In this document: positions 46,603-58,023 of the stretch, one piece after another | Layout of the letters: each line of letters opens with the position of its first letter | How positions within the stretch are numbered: the first letter of the stretch is position 1 | The notes under the pieces: model-generated | Database searches by the model: none | Told to the model about the DNA's origin: nothing | What the model saw: only the letters and a program-made list of their open reading frames with translations | Made by a program: the position numbers and the translations under genes | Source of the DNA: Mycteria americana | Lineage: Eukaryota; Chordata; Aves; Ciconiiformes; Ciconiidae | Length of the DNA stretch: 64,000 bases | Assembly: GCF_035582795.1 (NCBI RefSeq) | Contig: NW_027445625.1 | Location: 1,984,001 to 2,048,000 of the forward strand | Reading direction: 5' to 3'

Positions 46603-47820
46603 ACAGAATCACGGAAATGTTGAGATTGGAAGGGACCTGTAGAAACCATCTTGTTCAGCACCCCAGCTGAGGCAGGTTCAGCTAGAGCAGGTTGCTCAGC
46701 ACGTTGTCTAGGTCGCTTTGGAATATGTGCATTTATGGAGACTCCACAAACTCTGTAGGCAACCTTTTCCAGTGTTTGACCACCTTCACAGCCAAAAAGT
46801 GTTTTCCTGGTTTCAGATGGGATTTTATATACATTAATAAGATCCTTCCAAACATTTTCTTCTCCAGATTGAACAGTTCTATATCTCTCAGCCTTTCCTC
46901 CTATGAAAGGTGCTGCAGTCCCTTAAGCCAGCTTTGTGGCCCTTTCCTAGACTTGCCTTAGCAGGTCAACAACTTTTGTGCACTGGGAAGCCCAGCACTG
47001 GACACAGAGCTCCAGATGTGGCCTCAGCAGCGCTGAGAAGAGGGGAAGGATCACCTCCCTCCACCCGTCAGCAATGCTTTATTTAATGTAAGAGGCTGTT
47101 GCCCTTTTCTGCAAGAGTGCACTGTTTGCTCATGCTCAGCTTGTTGTCCTCTTGCATCCAAGGGTTTCTCTGCAGAGCTGCTGTCTAGCCAGTTGTCACG
47201 TTTTAACGCCAGCTGGCAAGTAAGCACCACACAGCCGCTCGCTCACTCCCCCCTGGTTGGATGGGGGAGAGAATCAGAAGAATAAAAGTCAGAAAACCCA
47301 TGGGTTGAGATGAAGACCGTTTAATAGGTAAAGCAAAACCTGTGCACTCAACTAAAGCAGAACAAGGAATTCATTCACTCCTTCCCGTTGGCAGGCAGCT
47401 GTTCAGCCATCTCCAGGAAAGCAGGGCTCCATCACACGTAATGGTTACTTGGGAAGACAAATGCCATCACTCTGAAAGTTCCCCCCTTCCTTCTTCTTCC
47501 CCCAGCTTTTAATTGCTGAGCGTGATGTTACGTGGTCTGGAGTATCCCTTTGGTCAGTTGGGGTCAGCTGTCCCGGCTGTGTCCCCTCCCAACTTCTTGA
47601 GATCCCACAACCTACTTATTGGAGGGGTGGGGTGAGAAGCAGAAAAGCCCTTGACTCTGTGTAAGCACTGCTCAGCAATAACAAACACATCCCTATACTA
47701 TCAACACTGTTTCTAGCACAAATCCAAACCATAGCCCCATCCTAGCTACTGTGAAGAAAAGTAACTCTACCCCAGCCAAATCCAGCACACCGGTCAGCCC
47801 CCAGTATGATACCCACAGTG
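46603..47820 (-). mobile_element. CR1 LINE, antisense, split by an LTR
   Basis: CR1 3' UTR and ORF2 end in antisense at 46603-47193, resuming at 47790-47820 ('cagcccccagtatgatac' continues the CR1 text after 'ctgtctagccagt'). The solo LTR at 47194-47789 sits exactly between the two parts. Confidence 0.78.
47194..47789 (-). mobile_element. Solo LTR of an ERV (fossil) nested in CR1
   Basis: Full-length LTR of about 596 bases, minus orientation, same family as 23511-24073. Flanks are CCAGT (47189-47193) and CCGGT (47790-47794), an almost perfect 5-base target duplication inside CR1. Confidence 0.9.
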
Positions 47821-48260
47821 GGGCTGGATCACAGGCTGTCCTCCCCCAGGGACTTTCTCAGCAGCACCTTGTCCTTCGTGGAGATCGGCTTCACCTGTCA
47901 CAGGCCCCACAGTGCTGCAGGGTCACCTGGGACAGCAAAGCCCTCTCCTGCCAGGGCTGCACACCCAGGCCTGTTTCTCTCTGGCCTTGGGGACTGCAGC
48001 TTTTGCTCTCTTTGTGGGAACCTCATTCCTCAGTATGTTGCCAGCTGACCTCCACTCCAGCATGGCTCTGCTGGGAAGCAAAGCCTTTCCACACAAGGGA
48101 TCCCATCTCTGGGTACCAGGTTTCCATGTGACAAGTCTGCCCTTGGCCCTGGTGCCACGTCTCAGGTGCTGCAGCCCAAATGGGCACCAAAGTCCACAGC
48201 CTGGGCCACAGACAGGAAGAGCCCCGTGTGCCATCGCAGAGCTGTGCCATGAGTGGAATA
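47806..48260 (-). repeat. Inverted repeat partner of 39270-39710
   Basis: The minus strand matches the plus strand of 39270-39710. No recognised protein in any frame. Confidence 0.75.
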
Positions 48261-48299
48261 AGAGCTGAGGTGGGGAAGGACAGCTCCCACAGCTTTTGT

Positions 48300-48720
48300 G
48301 GTAAAGGAGATAGACATCTTTAGAAGAGACTGACAGAGAAGATGAGAAGTGGGGGATGCCTTGTGTGATGTCAGGGAAGCTCAGATGTATGGAGGGTTGC
48401 TATGGGACACCTGACAGGTTAGATGGTGGCTTCTGTGTGGTTCAGCTTCTAAATGGGCCACCCATTCTTCTGCTCACCTGGGTCTGCTACTCCCAAAGGA
48501 GGAAGAGCTGGTCAAGGATGGGAAGACCAGTGTCAGCCTTGGCCGTAGTGATAATGAAATGGTGGTCTGCCAGATCCGCAGGGACATGGGGAAGGAGAGT
48601 AGCAGAGAGCAGACCCTGGACATCAGGGAATGAGAATTTGGCCTATTGAGGGCACTGGCAGGTGGGGTCTCATATGGCAGTGTCAGGGCCCTGAGAGCAT
48701 CCATAGGCCTTCATGGCCCT
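48300..48720 (+). mobile_element. Old CR1 fragment, endonuclease end
   Basis: Sense CR1: the frame around 48534-48572 reads VSLGRSDNEMVVCQ, the degraded SDHEMVEF motif at the end of the CR1 endonuclease domain. Confidence 0.65.
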
Positions 48721-49949
48721 GAGCAGCATCACCTGGGGCCTCCACCTGCATCTCTGTCCATGGGCCCAGGAGACCATTGAAGCCCAGGCCTGAGCTTAAG
48801 ATCCAGCTTGATCTATACTGTATGGATACTGGTCTTCAGATACAGCCATAGACACAGCCTTGCCTGTCCATGGACCTTGTTGATTTGCACTTGCAGAGTC
48901 ACTCCCCAGCTTGATTCTTTACGGGGGGTACAATGGAATGACACCATGGCCCTCCAAGTGCCAGACCCCAGCTGATTCACAGAGGCCTAGGGCCTTTCTG
49001 CTGCCTTTCTTCCCATCGCTTGGTCAGGTTTAGGGAGGAGAGGAAGGAAAAGCAGGTGAGGTTTCTGGGTGCCAGTGATTGCAATGGGGAGTAGAGCCCT
49101 CACGTGTGAAATGATCTAAAGGCTATACTAGTTCAAAACTGTTGTGTTCAGCTCTTTTCTTGGAGGCCTTAAATCTTCGGCAGGAACCCAGAAATGCTGA
49201 GATCTCTCCACCTTCCCCTCTTTTAGCAATCAAGTTGATCGTACCCAAGTCAGAGGATTTCTTTCAATTCTGTTTCCAGCCTAAAGCACCCCATGGTCTG
49301 GAGATATGCCAGGAAACTTACAGAAGGAACCCACTCCTCTGGACAGGAAGGTGGATGTTCCCAGGAATCTCAGGAGGCATGGTGTACTGATAGCTGTGTT
49401 CAGGGAGCTGGTCAAATGCCTCATCTCCATTTCTGTTCTGGTGGCCTAGATGCCTGGTTCATGTGTAAACTCTCTCTAGAGATGCTGACATTTACTGAGC
49501 AACCTGGTCTGACCTCAGAGATTGCTCTGCTTTTTGCTGGGCGTTGGATTTCAGACGTCCTGAGCTCCCTTTCTGCCTGAATTGCCCTACGAGCATATGA
49601 TGTAGAGACCCTCACCTCCAGCTGAATCTCTTCTCATTGGGCACTTGCGCAAGGCCTACGCTCCTGGAAAGACTGATGGGAAAGAGACTGCTGCGGGTCT
49701 CTTGCCCAGCCTCCAGGCTGGCTGTGACTTTGCGGATCCAAGAGGATCTCCAAAGCAGGAGATCACAGCAATGCTCCTGCTAGTCCATGTTATTTTTCCT
49801 AAGGCTCAGCCCAAAGCTCCCAAGAGGCACTTTGTGGCTATTGCCCCTGTCATTTCATTGGCCGCTGCAGAACAGAGCTTGGCTCTGTTATTGCTGCGTG
49901 GAGGTGTAGGCTCTTAACTAGGTTGCCCCATGCCTCCTTCAGCAGGCTA
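48721..49949. other. No gene recognised
   Basis: Unclassified sequence present only in the right copy of the duplication. No convincing gene or repeat identified. Confidence 0.35.
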
Positions 49950-50070
49950 GAGAGGCCCACTTCCCTCACACTGTCCTCACAACTCATGCTTTAGCTCCCT
50001 AGCTCCACCTTGGCAGACCTCCTCTGGACCCTCTCCAGTTTCTCCACATTCCTTTTGAAATGGGAGGCCC
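49950..50070 (-). mobile_element. Old CR1 fragment, antisense
   Basis: Counterpart of 3020-3160. Confidence 0.45.
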
Positions 50071-50180
50071 ACTGGCTCATATGGCATCATCATGGTGATC
50101 GGGCCCCTCTCCTCAGGGCACTCCTTAGCTGGCCATGTCTCTACCCATGCTCCTGCATGGAGTTGTGGTGCACCTCATAG

Positions 50181-50606
50181 GTTGAGATAAAAACAGATAG
50201 TAGGTGGAAAAAAAAAAAAGGATAAAACCAATCATAGACCAAAACCAACAGGCAACACAAAGGCAATCACTTCCCACCTCCCACCAGCAGAATGATGCCC
50301 AGGCGGTCTCCCAGCAACAGACACCTTGAACAACAAAAATCTCCACCTCCTTCTTCCTCTGCCCCAGCTTTTATTGCTGAGCATGACATCATACGGTATG
50401 GAATATCCCTCTGGTCACTTGGGGTCAGCTGTCCTGGCTGTGTCCCCCCTACCAAAATCTTGCCCACCCCCAGCCTACTCACTGGGAGGGAGCAGAGTGA
50501 GAACCTGAGAAGGCCTTGACGCTGTGCAAACGCTGCTCAGCAATAGCCAAAACACGGCTGTGTTACCAACACTGTTGTAGGCACAAATGCAAAACATGGC
50601 ACCATG
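50181..50606 (-). mobile_element. Partial ERV-type LTR (fossil), uninterrupted counterpart
   Basis: Counterpart of 3237-3655. Here the junction ACCATG|GGGGCTGCC is intact, which is the empty site of the CR1 at 3656-6089. Confidence 0.7.
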
Positions 50607-50709
50607 GGGGCTGCCACGACGGAAGTTAACCCCTGCCCAGCCAGACCCAGTACACTTGAACTGGGGGTGCAGAAATGGACACAGTAGTGTACTGGTGGTC
50701 TAAGAAGTG

Positions 50710-51960
50710 ATGAGCAGAGGGAGACAATCACTTCCCTCACTCCTTTGGCCAGGGTCCTCCTTATACACTCCAGGACACTGCTGGCCTTCTTTGCCACCAG
50801 GTGGCACTGGATCGTGTGGATCACTGCTGGAACGTGTTCTGCCTTCCCCAACACCACCAGTGCCTTTTCCGCAGAGCTGCTCCCCAGTAAGGCAGCGCCC
50901 AGACCCTGCCACTGCAGAGTCTTAGTCTATCCCAGGCGCAGGATCTGGCCATTGTCCTTCTATTTCATGAAGGTCCTGACAGGACAGTGCTTCTGCCTGT
51001 CAGGTTGCTCCTGAAGGCAATCCCAAGGCACAGGAATCGTCCTCCCAGTTTAGTGCCCTCGACAAACTTGCTGAGCCTTGCCTCCTCCAGGACATGGATA
51101 CAGGTGTTAAACGGCAAATGGCCCAGGAGAGTCCTCTGTGCTGCCCCACAATGCCCCACTATGTCCCAGTGGCCTCCAGCTAGGGTATGACCCCTTCACC
51201 ACAGCTCCCTCAGCCCCATCATCCAACTGGTGTTTTGCTCAACTGCTTGTCTATCCCTCCAGACTGTAATGGCCTAAGATGGGTACAAGAATATTGAGGG
51301 AGACCATGCCAGAAGTCTTGCTGCAGCAGAGGTAAATGCCATCCACTGTTCTCCCGTCGTACACAAATGGAGTTACTTCATCATGAAACCAATCAGGTTG
51401 GCGAGGCATGATTTACCCTTGCAAAGTCCATGCTCATGCTCTTCTCTTTCACGTGCCCAGGAATGTCACCCACGAGGAGTCATTCAATGGATCACCCAAG
51501 CGAGGCTGTACAGCCTGTGGTTCCCTGGCTTGCACTGTTGGCCGTATTCAAAGATGAGTGCAACAGTGGTTTCTCCTCACCCACAAGACACCTCGACCAA
51601 TTCCATGTCCTTTGAAAACGAATACTCAAAGAAATATTGATCTTGCCCTGTAACTTCATGACCACTCCTCTGCTCGTTACACCGTGTATTTAGTTTCTCT
51701 ACTCTTTCATATACTTTCGCCTGTGCTGATCCAATGACCATTTGTAATGTCATCTTTGCAGATGCAGACTGCCCATACAAAGGCCCTTTCCATTGTTCTC
51801 CATTTGTCTCCTCCCCTTAATCTTTGTTCATTCAGATACCTCTCACTTATGCAACTGCTTTAAGCTTCAAGGAGTTAAGAGCTTGCCTGTCTTTCAGTAG
51901 TCTAATGGTCTCTTCAGCCAACACTTTAGTTATGCTCATATCTATCTTTTTCTATCTCTC
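50710..51960 (-). mobile_element. Old CR1 LINE, antisense
   Basis: Counterpart of 6195-7440. Confidence 0.7.
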
Positions 51961-53344
51961 TCTCTCTAAGACATTTCTGATAAGATTATCCCTTGTAGAG
52001 ACGCGACCTCATTAGAGGCAGCTTATACTTAGCATGTGGTTACGGAGTGTATTTTATTGTTTAGGAAAACTGATCATGCTTTCATTTTCCTTCCTTACGA
52101 ATAGGAAAATTTCGTCTGTGCCTGTGTGCAGCCAGTTCTCGAAGGAGAGAATGTGGGCAATGGTGCAATGGGGCTGTAACATCCAGCTACAGAGATCAGT
52201 GGAGAAGTTTGATGCAAAGAAGAGTGATGTGAGTCCCAGATGGCCACTGTCAGAAATGGTGAACTTTGGGAGGTGAGGAGCAAAGTTCTCCATGCAGTGT
52301 GAGACCTCAAGGGACTGCTTTTCCTACCTGTCCAGACCTCCTGAGGAGACACCCTGCATTGATATCACTTGGAGAATGCTCCTATCACCTCTTCTCTAAA
52401 TTGAAACTGATAAAAAATATCCTTTAAAAGAAAAAAAAAAACCATTTTTATTAGATGCACTTTGATATCTTCCTCTTTAACTACACTATGAAACCTCTCT
52501 AATTACCTGAACAAATCTTGAAGACTTGAAGGAAATTACAGGAAGAGACGTGGCTCGTTAGGGCTTTCTCTGTTTTAATGAGCCCCATGGTGCATTTGGT
52601 GCTGAGTCCATGAACCTCCGATCCTGAGGGAAGATTGAACAAACTGCTCAAGAAGTCAGAAGCAAAACTCAAAGTACCTTGAAGCATTAATGGGCCCCAC
52701 TGAGGGCCATTACTGACAAAGCCTCCCCATGGCCTTGTTAGAGCAGAGAACTGGAGGCCATGATTGCAGGTAGGCACAGGCACTGTGCAGGCAGCTGTAA
52801 TGCTGAGGAAAGCCTTGGTTTCTTTTAGGAAGCAGAAAGGCCAAGCCCTGACCCCCAGGCCCTGGGAAGGCAGACCCTGTCCCTCACACGTGGCTCAGGG
52901 CTCTTCCTGGGGGCAGTAGGGTGTGAGAGTGAGCAACGCCAAGTGTAGGAGAATTCTATGACCCCTCCCAGCCTCCCAAAGAAGGGGCAAGGACAAAACA
53001 AGGTCCAGAGCCTCAAAAGAAAGTTTCTCCTGGTAGGTCTCAGTGGTACAGGCAACTGCCTTAGCCAAGGGGCCAAAGCCCTTGGTCCTGTTGAGCCTTT
53101 CAGCTTTGACAGAGCCCTTAGTCATCTCTGCTGCAGGCTGTCCTACGCTGTCCCATGCCTGCACCTCTTTCCCTTCAGGCTGTAGACACCCATCTTGCTT
53201 TCCCACCTAGCTCTCACCCCAGCATTTCTATACCTTCACTGACGTCTCTCCACCCTCACTGCCTTTTGCTTGAAACACAAAGCCATGGGCTGATCCAGAC
53301 TCCCTCTGGTGACCTCTTACACCACAAGGATACTCTTTGAGTGA
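51961..53344. other. No gene recognised
   Basis: Counterpart of 7441-8819. A short TCTC run near 51953-51966. Confidence 0.4.
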
Positions 53345-54480
53345 GGCTTCTTTTTCCTTGCATCCACTCTGAACCTTCCAAGCTGCACTTTGTGGAGGTT
53401 ACCTTCTCTTCCCACTACCAAGAAAAGCTCCCTTATCTTGGAAAGCACCCTTCAAGTAGTTGCAGGCTACTACTATAGAGCCCTGAGCCTCTACTTCACC
53501 AGGCTAAAGAAGCCCAGGTCTCTCATCTTCTCCACAGAGGCCCCAAACCCCATCCTGGTAGATCTCCTCTAGAACCTCTCCAATTCCTCCTCATTCCTCC
53601 AGACTCGGGAGCCCCACACCTACACACACTAGTCCAGATGTGGCTACACCAGTGCTGAGGTGAGGGGGATGATGATAACTCTCTTGCCTGGGTGGCCACG
53701 CTCCTCCTAATGCAGCCCTATCTGCAGGTGGCCTCATTAACTTTGAGCATGGCTCAAACTGCTCAACACTGGCTCATATGGCATCCCTTGGAAGGCCAGG
53801 CCCTTCTCCTCAGGGTCACTGCTGAGCTGTACAGGTCCCAGCCTGCCCTCATGTTTGGGATTATTCTGCCCCCAAGAAAGGACTCACACATTCTCCTTGT
53901 AAAACTTCATGAGGCTTCTATTGCCAAATCTGAGAGTTTCTCAAGGTCCCCCTGGAGTGAAGCTCTGTTTGGACAGCTTTTAATGTGTTCGTACAGATGG
54001 CCCACCAGATTTGTGGTGCCTCTGGTACCTTCAGATTTGTGGAAGCCTTCTCTTCTCCTAGCATTGCACCTTTGCACAAAAGGCGGACAACGGCATCCTG
54101 GGCTGCGTTAGGAAGAGCAATGCCGAAGGGTTCATAGAGGTGATTCTTCCTCTCTACTCAGCCCTGCTACAATTTGTCTTGCTCACTTCCCTCAGGGTTT
54201 TCTACTACACCACCTCACTCACACTGCAGCCAGAGCTACCCTCCACATCTTCCACCACTCCTGCCTTGTCTTCTCGTGAAAAACATATCCAGGAGAGCAC
54301 TGTCACCATGCCGGGTCAGGGATCACCTGCCACCTTCCCTGTAAACTGAGGTCTTCTAGCAGAGGTCCATGGTCTTCAAAGTCCCCAGTGATTACCAGGG
54401 CCTAAAATTGTGTCCCTTCCTCCAGCTGCCTAGAGGACAACCCATCCTCTTCCCAGCCTTCCTCGGGCAGCTCAGTGGTC
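53345..54480 (-). mobile_element. Nest of old CR1 fragments
   Basis: Counterpart of 8820-9960. It has 12 more bases than the left copy near 53752 (an extra 'caaactgctca'-type piece). Confidence 0.58.
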
Positions 54481-55070
54481 CTGACCAGAAGACCATTGTA
54501 CTCCAAGAAGTCAGTGATCCACATAACAGTAAACCTGAGTAGACCCAGGCCTGTGCTGTGCTGTGCCCTATGTACAGCCTGGCCTTCAGGCTGTGTTGTG
54601 CAGATGATAGTCAAGCTGGGTTGCAGAATAAATTTGATTGCACTGAGAAGTCTGCAGGAAGCTCCACCTGATAGCAGGGATGAGGCCAACTGCATGTCCT
54701 TACCTATCTCTAAACCTGCCACATTTTGGGGGCAGTAGAAATGGTGACTTGGATTTTTTTCCTTCTAAGGAAACACTGCAAGTGATCACAGGAGCAAAAG
54801 GGGCTGACCCTTCTACAGACGGGATCTGCAAGACTTGCTGCACCAGCTGACTAGACAGAAGTCGCCTCACCATGCTCTTCCAAGCCACCTGCCTGCTGCT
54901 GGCCTTTCAGCTTCTCGGATAAACACAACCAAACCCTGTGCGTACTGCTGTCCCATCAGGTACTCAGGCAGAAGGGTCGTGACAACCATACCCAAGGCCT
55001 CTTCCTGGATGGACCTACCAGGTACTTAGGGAAAGGGATTCCCACAGTCCTGTGGCCAGCCAGGTGCCTT

Positions 55071-56413
55071 GAGCAGATCATCCTGAGTGCCATCACACTG
55101 CATATAGAGGATAACCAAGGGATCAAGCCCAGCCAGCATGGGTTTAGGAAAGGCAGGTCCTGCTTGACCAACCTGATCTCCTTCTATGACAAGGTGACCC
55201 GCCTAGTGGATGAGGGAAAGGCTGTGGCTGTTGTCTATCTAGACTTCAGTAAAGCCTTTGACAAGGTTTCCCACAGCATTCTCCTGGAGAAACTGGCTGC
55301 TCATGGCTTGGACGGGTGTACTCTTCGCTGGGTAAAGAACTGGCTGGATGGCCGGGCCCAAAGAGTGGTGGTGAATGGAGTTTACTCCAGTTGGCAGCCG
55401 GTCACAAGCGGTGTGCCCCAGGGGAGAACTGTGTTGGGGCCAGTTCTGTTTAACATCTTTATCAATGATGTGGAGGAAGGGATCGAGTGCACCCTCAGTA
55501 AGTTTGCAGATGACACCAAGTTGTGCGGGAGTGTTGATCTGCTTGAGGGGAGGAAGGCTCTGCAGAGGGACCTGGACAGGCTGGATCGATGGGCCGAGGT
55601 CAATTGTATGAGGTTCAACAAAGCCAAGTGCAAGGTCCTGCACTTGGGTAACAGCAACCCTATGCAACTCTACAGGCTTGGGGAAGAGTGGCTGGAAAGC
55701 TGCCAGGCAGAAAAGGACCTGGGGGTGTTGTTTGACATCCGGCTGAATATGAGCCAGCAGTGTGCCCAGGTGGCCAAGAAAGCCAATGGCATCCTGACTT
55801 GTATCAAAAATAGTGTGGCCAGCAGGACTAGGGAAGTGATTGTGCCCCTGTACTCGGCATTGGTAGAGGCCGCACCTCGAATGCTGTGTTCGGTTTTAGG
55901 CCCTTCACTACAAGAGAGACATTGAGGGGCTGGAGCGAGTCCAGAGAAGGGTAATGAAGCTGGTGAAGGGTCTGGAGCACAAGGCTGATGGGGAGCATCT
56001 GATGGAACTGGGGTTGCTCAGACTGGACCAAAGGAGGCTGAGGGGAGACTTTATCGCTCTCTACAACTGCCTGAAAGGAGGCTGTAGAGAGGTGGGGTCG
56101 GTCTCTTCTCCCAGGTAACAAGTGATAGGACAAGAGGAAATGGCCTCAAGTTGCGCCAGGGGAGGTTTAGACTGGATATTAGGAAATTTTAGTTCACTGA
56201 AAGGGTTATCAAAGATTGGATCAGGCTGCCCAGTGAAGTGGTTGAGTCGCCATCCCTGGAAGCATTTAAGAGACGCTTGGATGAGGTGCTTAGGGACATG
56301 GTGTCGTGGTGGTCTTGGTAGTGTTACGTTTACGGCTGGACCTGATGATCAAAAAGGTCTTTTCCAACCTATACGATTCTGTGATTCTGTGATTCTGTGA
56401 TTCTGTGATTCTG
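55071..56413 (+). mobile_element. CR1 LINE, 5'-truncated, counterpart of 10557
   Basis: Same left junction as 10557, so it is the same ancestral insertion. The RT frame is open from about 55068 to 55925 with YLDFSKAFD and FADD. The GVPQG motif has one added residue ([10 protein letters not shown] for GVPQGSVLG), which would probably harm the enzyme. A frame change lies near 55862. From about 55862 to 56060 the sequence is much less like the other copies, then returns to close similarity. Confidence 0.92.
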
Positions 56414-56439
56414 CTGCTCTGTCAGAGACACTGGCAGAT

Positions 56440-56720
56440 GTGAGCCTAAGAGCACATAGCCCAACCATGAGTCAAGGGCTGACCTATCAGCTAGTGCAGA
56501 AAGAAGTGACCTCACAGCCCTTTCCCAGCCATGTTCCTGCTGCTGGCCTATCAAGTCCAGAGAAAGATGTGACCTCACCACCACCTTCACAGTCTTGTGC
56601 CTCCTGCTGGCCCATGAGATCCTGAAGCACATGTGACCTCATCATAGCATTCCCACCATCTCCTCCTTGTGGCCTACGAGCTGGTCAGGAGCATGTAACG
56701 TCACACTCCTCTTCCAACAC
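56440..56720. repeat. Degenerate 62-64 base tandem repeat
   Basis: GTGACCTCAC-type unit starts at 56506, 56569, 56633 and 56695 (spacing 63, 64, 62), each followed by a 'cctgctggcc'-like text. Further single units lie at 57463, 54861, 10347 and 11887. Absent as an array from the left copy. Confidence 0.8.
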
Positions 56721-56778
56721 CACGGGGCTGCTCTGGGACCTCACGATCCCTGCCCTGCCTTCAAGGGGCCAAACAGCT

Positions 56779-57190
56779 TAAGTTAGGGTTAGGAGAGGGG
56801 ACGAAGATGAGGGGGTTAGAGCATGGGAAGGAGGGCCGTGGGGGTTAGGTGTTCAGGTTAGGCCTTAGGGGATAGAGCTCGCCTTTCAGGCTTAGGGATT
56901 GGCAAAGGCTTAGAGGGAGGGTTTGGTGTTCTTCTGAGGGTGCCTGGTTCGTGTTGAGGGTATGAGCTGGCTTTGTGGGTTAGGGGGTTTTTCAGGGCTG
57001 GGCTGAGGGCTGTGGTGAAGTCTAACATTTGAATACTAGGGATAAGGACTAGGGATGAGGATGATCAATAGGGTAAGAGTAAGAGGGGTTCTGGGTTCTG
57101 GCTTTGGTTTAGAGGTAAGGCTGAGGTTAGGGATTAGAGTAATTGATTCCTGTCAGGTTGAAGGGTGCAATGTAGGGGTAGGGTTAGGAC
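56779..57190 (+). repeat. Degenerate telomere-like TTAGGG-rich tract
   Basis: TTAGGGTTAGG at 56783-56793, then many scattered TTAGGG, TTAGG and TAGGG words up to TAGGGTTAGG at 57180-57189, all in the same strand sense. Not a perfect array; it looks like a decayed interstitial telomeric repeat. Confidence 0.6.
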
Positions 57191-58023
57191 TCAAGGTTAT
57201 TAGTTAGAAATACAGCAAAGGCCTCACAGGAATGTTTTCACATCAGTTTCACAGTGGCACCAAAATTACCTGAACTCCTCTTTCCTCTTCAAGATCTTTC
57301 ATGTCTGTTGGCCAAACTCCTCTTCCCTCCACCAAATCTCCCATCTCCCTTGTCCCAGCTACTTTGTCCTCCCCAGACGCTTTGTCTTGTTTGGGTCAGG
57401 CAGGATTGTAATGGCTGTCAAGACCTCCAAGTATCTGTCTCCACACTGCTGGCCAGTCAGAAGTGACCTCACAGCCAGCATCCAAGGGGACACGATATGC
57501 TGCTGTGCTGGAGAGGTCCCTGCTCAGCCACCCCAGCAGCACTGAAGGCAGGCCATGCCCTCCACCACCCCTGACGTACCCTGCCTGCATACCAGCTCAT
57601 GCTCCAGAAGGGCTCCCATAACTCCTGGGACACATTTCCCACATGGGCGCTTTGGCTACCCCACAGCATCCTGGAGGCAGTGGCCACCTCTGTGTGGATG
57701 ATTGAATCAAGCCCTCAATGCAGATTTTAGGACAAACTTGAAAACTCTGCAGAAAAGAACTCAATGTAATAGCTGAAAAAGTCTTTGTTTCCAGCATTGC
57801 TAAGTTTTTTATGAATTTCAATTTTTTAAAATTATTTCGTATTAACAGCACCAAGGGTGTGTACTAGCAAGCTGATTATGCTCTCTTCCCTAGCTAAAAA
57901 GTTTTATGCAGCCATTTATCACAGTGATTTTTTTACCAATATTTCAAATGGAGAAACATCGCTCAGAAGAACTACTGTATTTATATTGGCACATGTTACC
58001 TCTCTACTTCTGCCTCTGTCTTT
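57191..58023. other. No gene recognised
   Basis: Pyrimidine-rich spacer (57280-57390), then sequence shared with 11887-12445. No gene seen. Confidence 0.4.

Larger units (their letters stand above)
39850..47080 (+). repeat. OR unit repeat, second copy
   Basis: Counterpart of 24240-31065. It starts near the 'atgccacctggggtgtctgtca' segment (24427 in the other copy) and runs through a donor block, the OR at 43394, the 3' flank and CR1 debris. An LTR fragment (41872-42341) and about 550 bases of unclassified sequence interrupt it. Confidence 0.75.
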
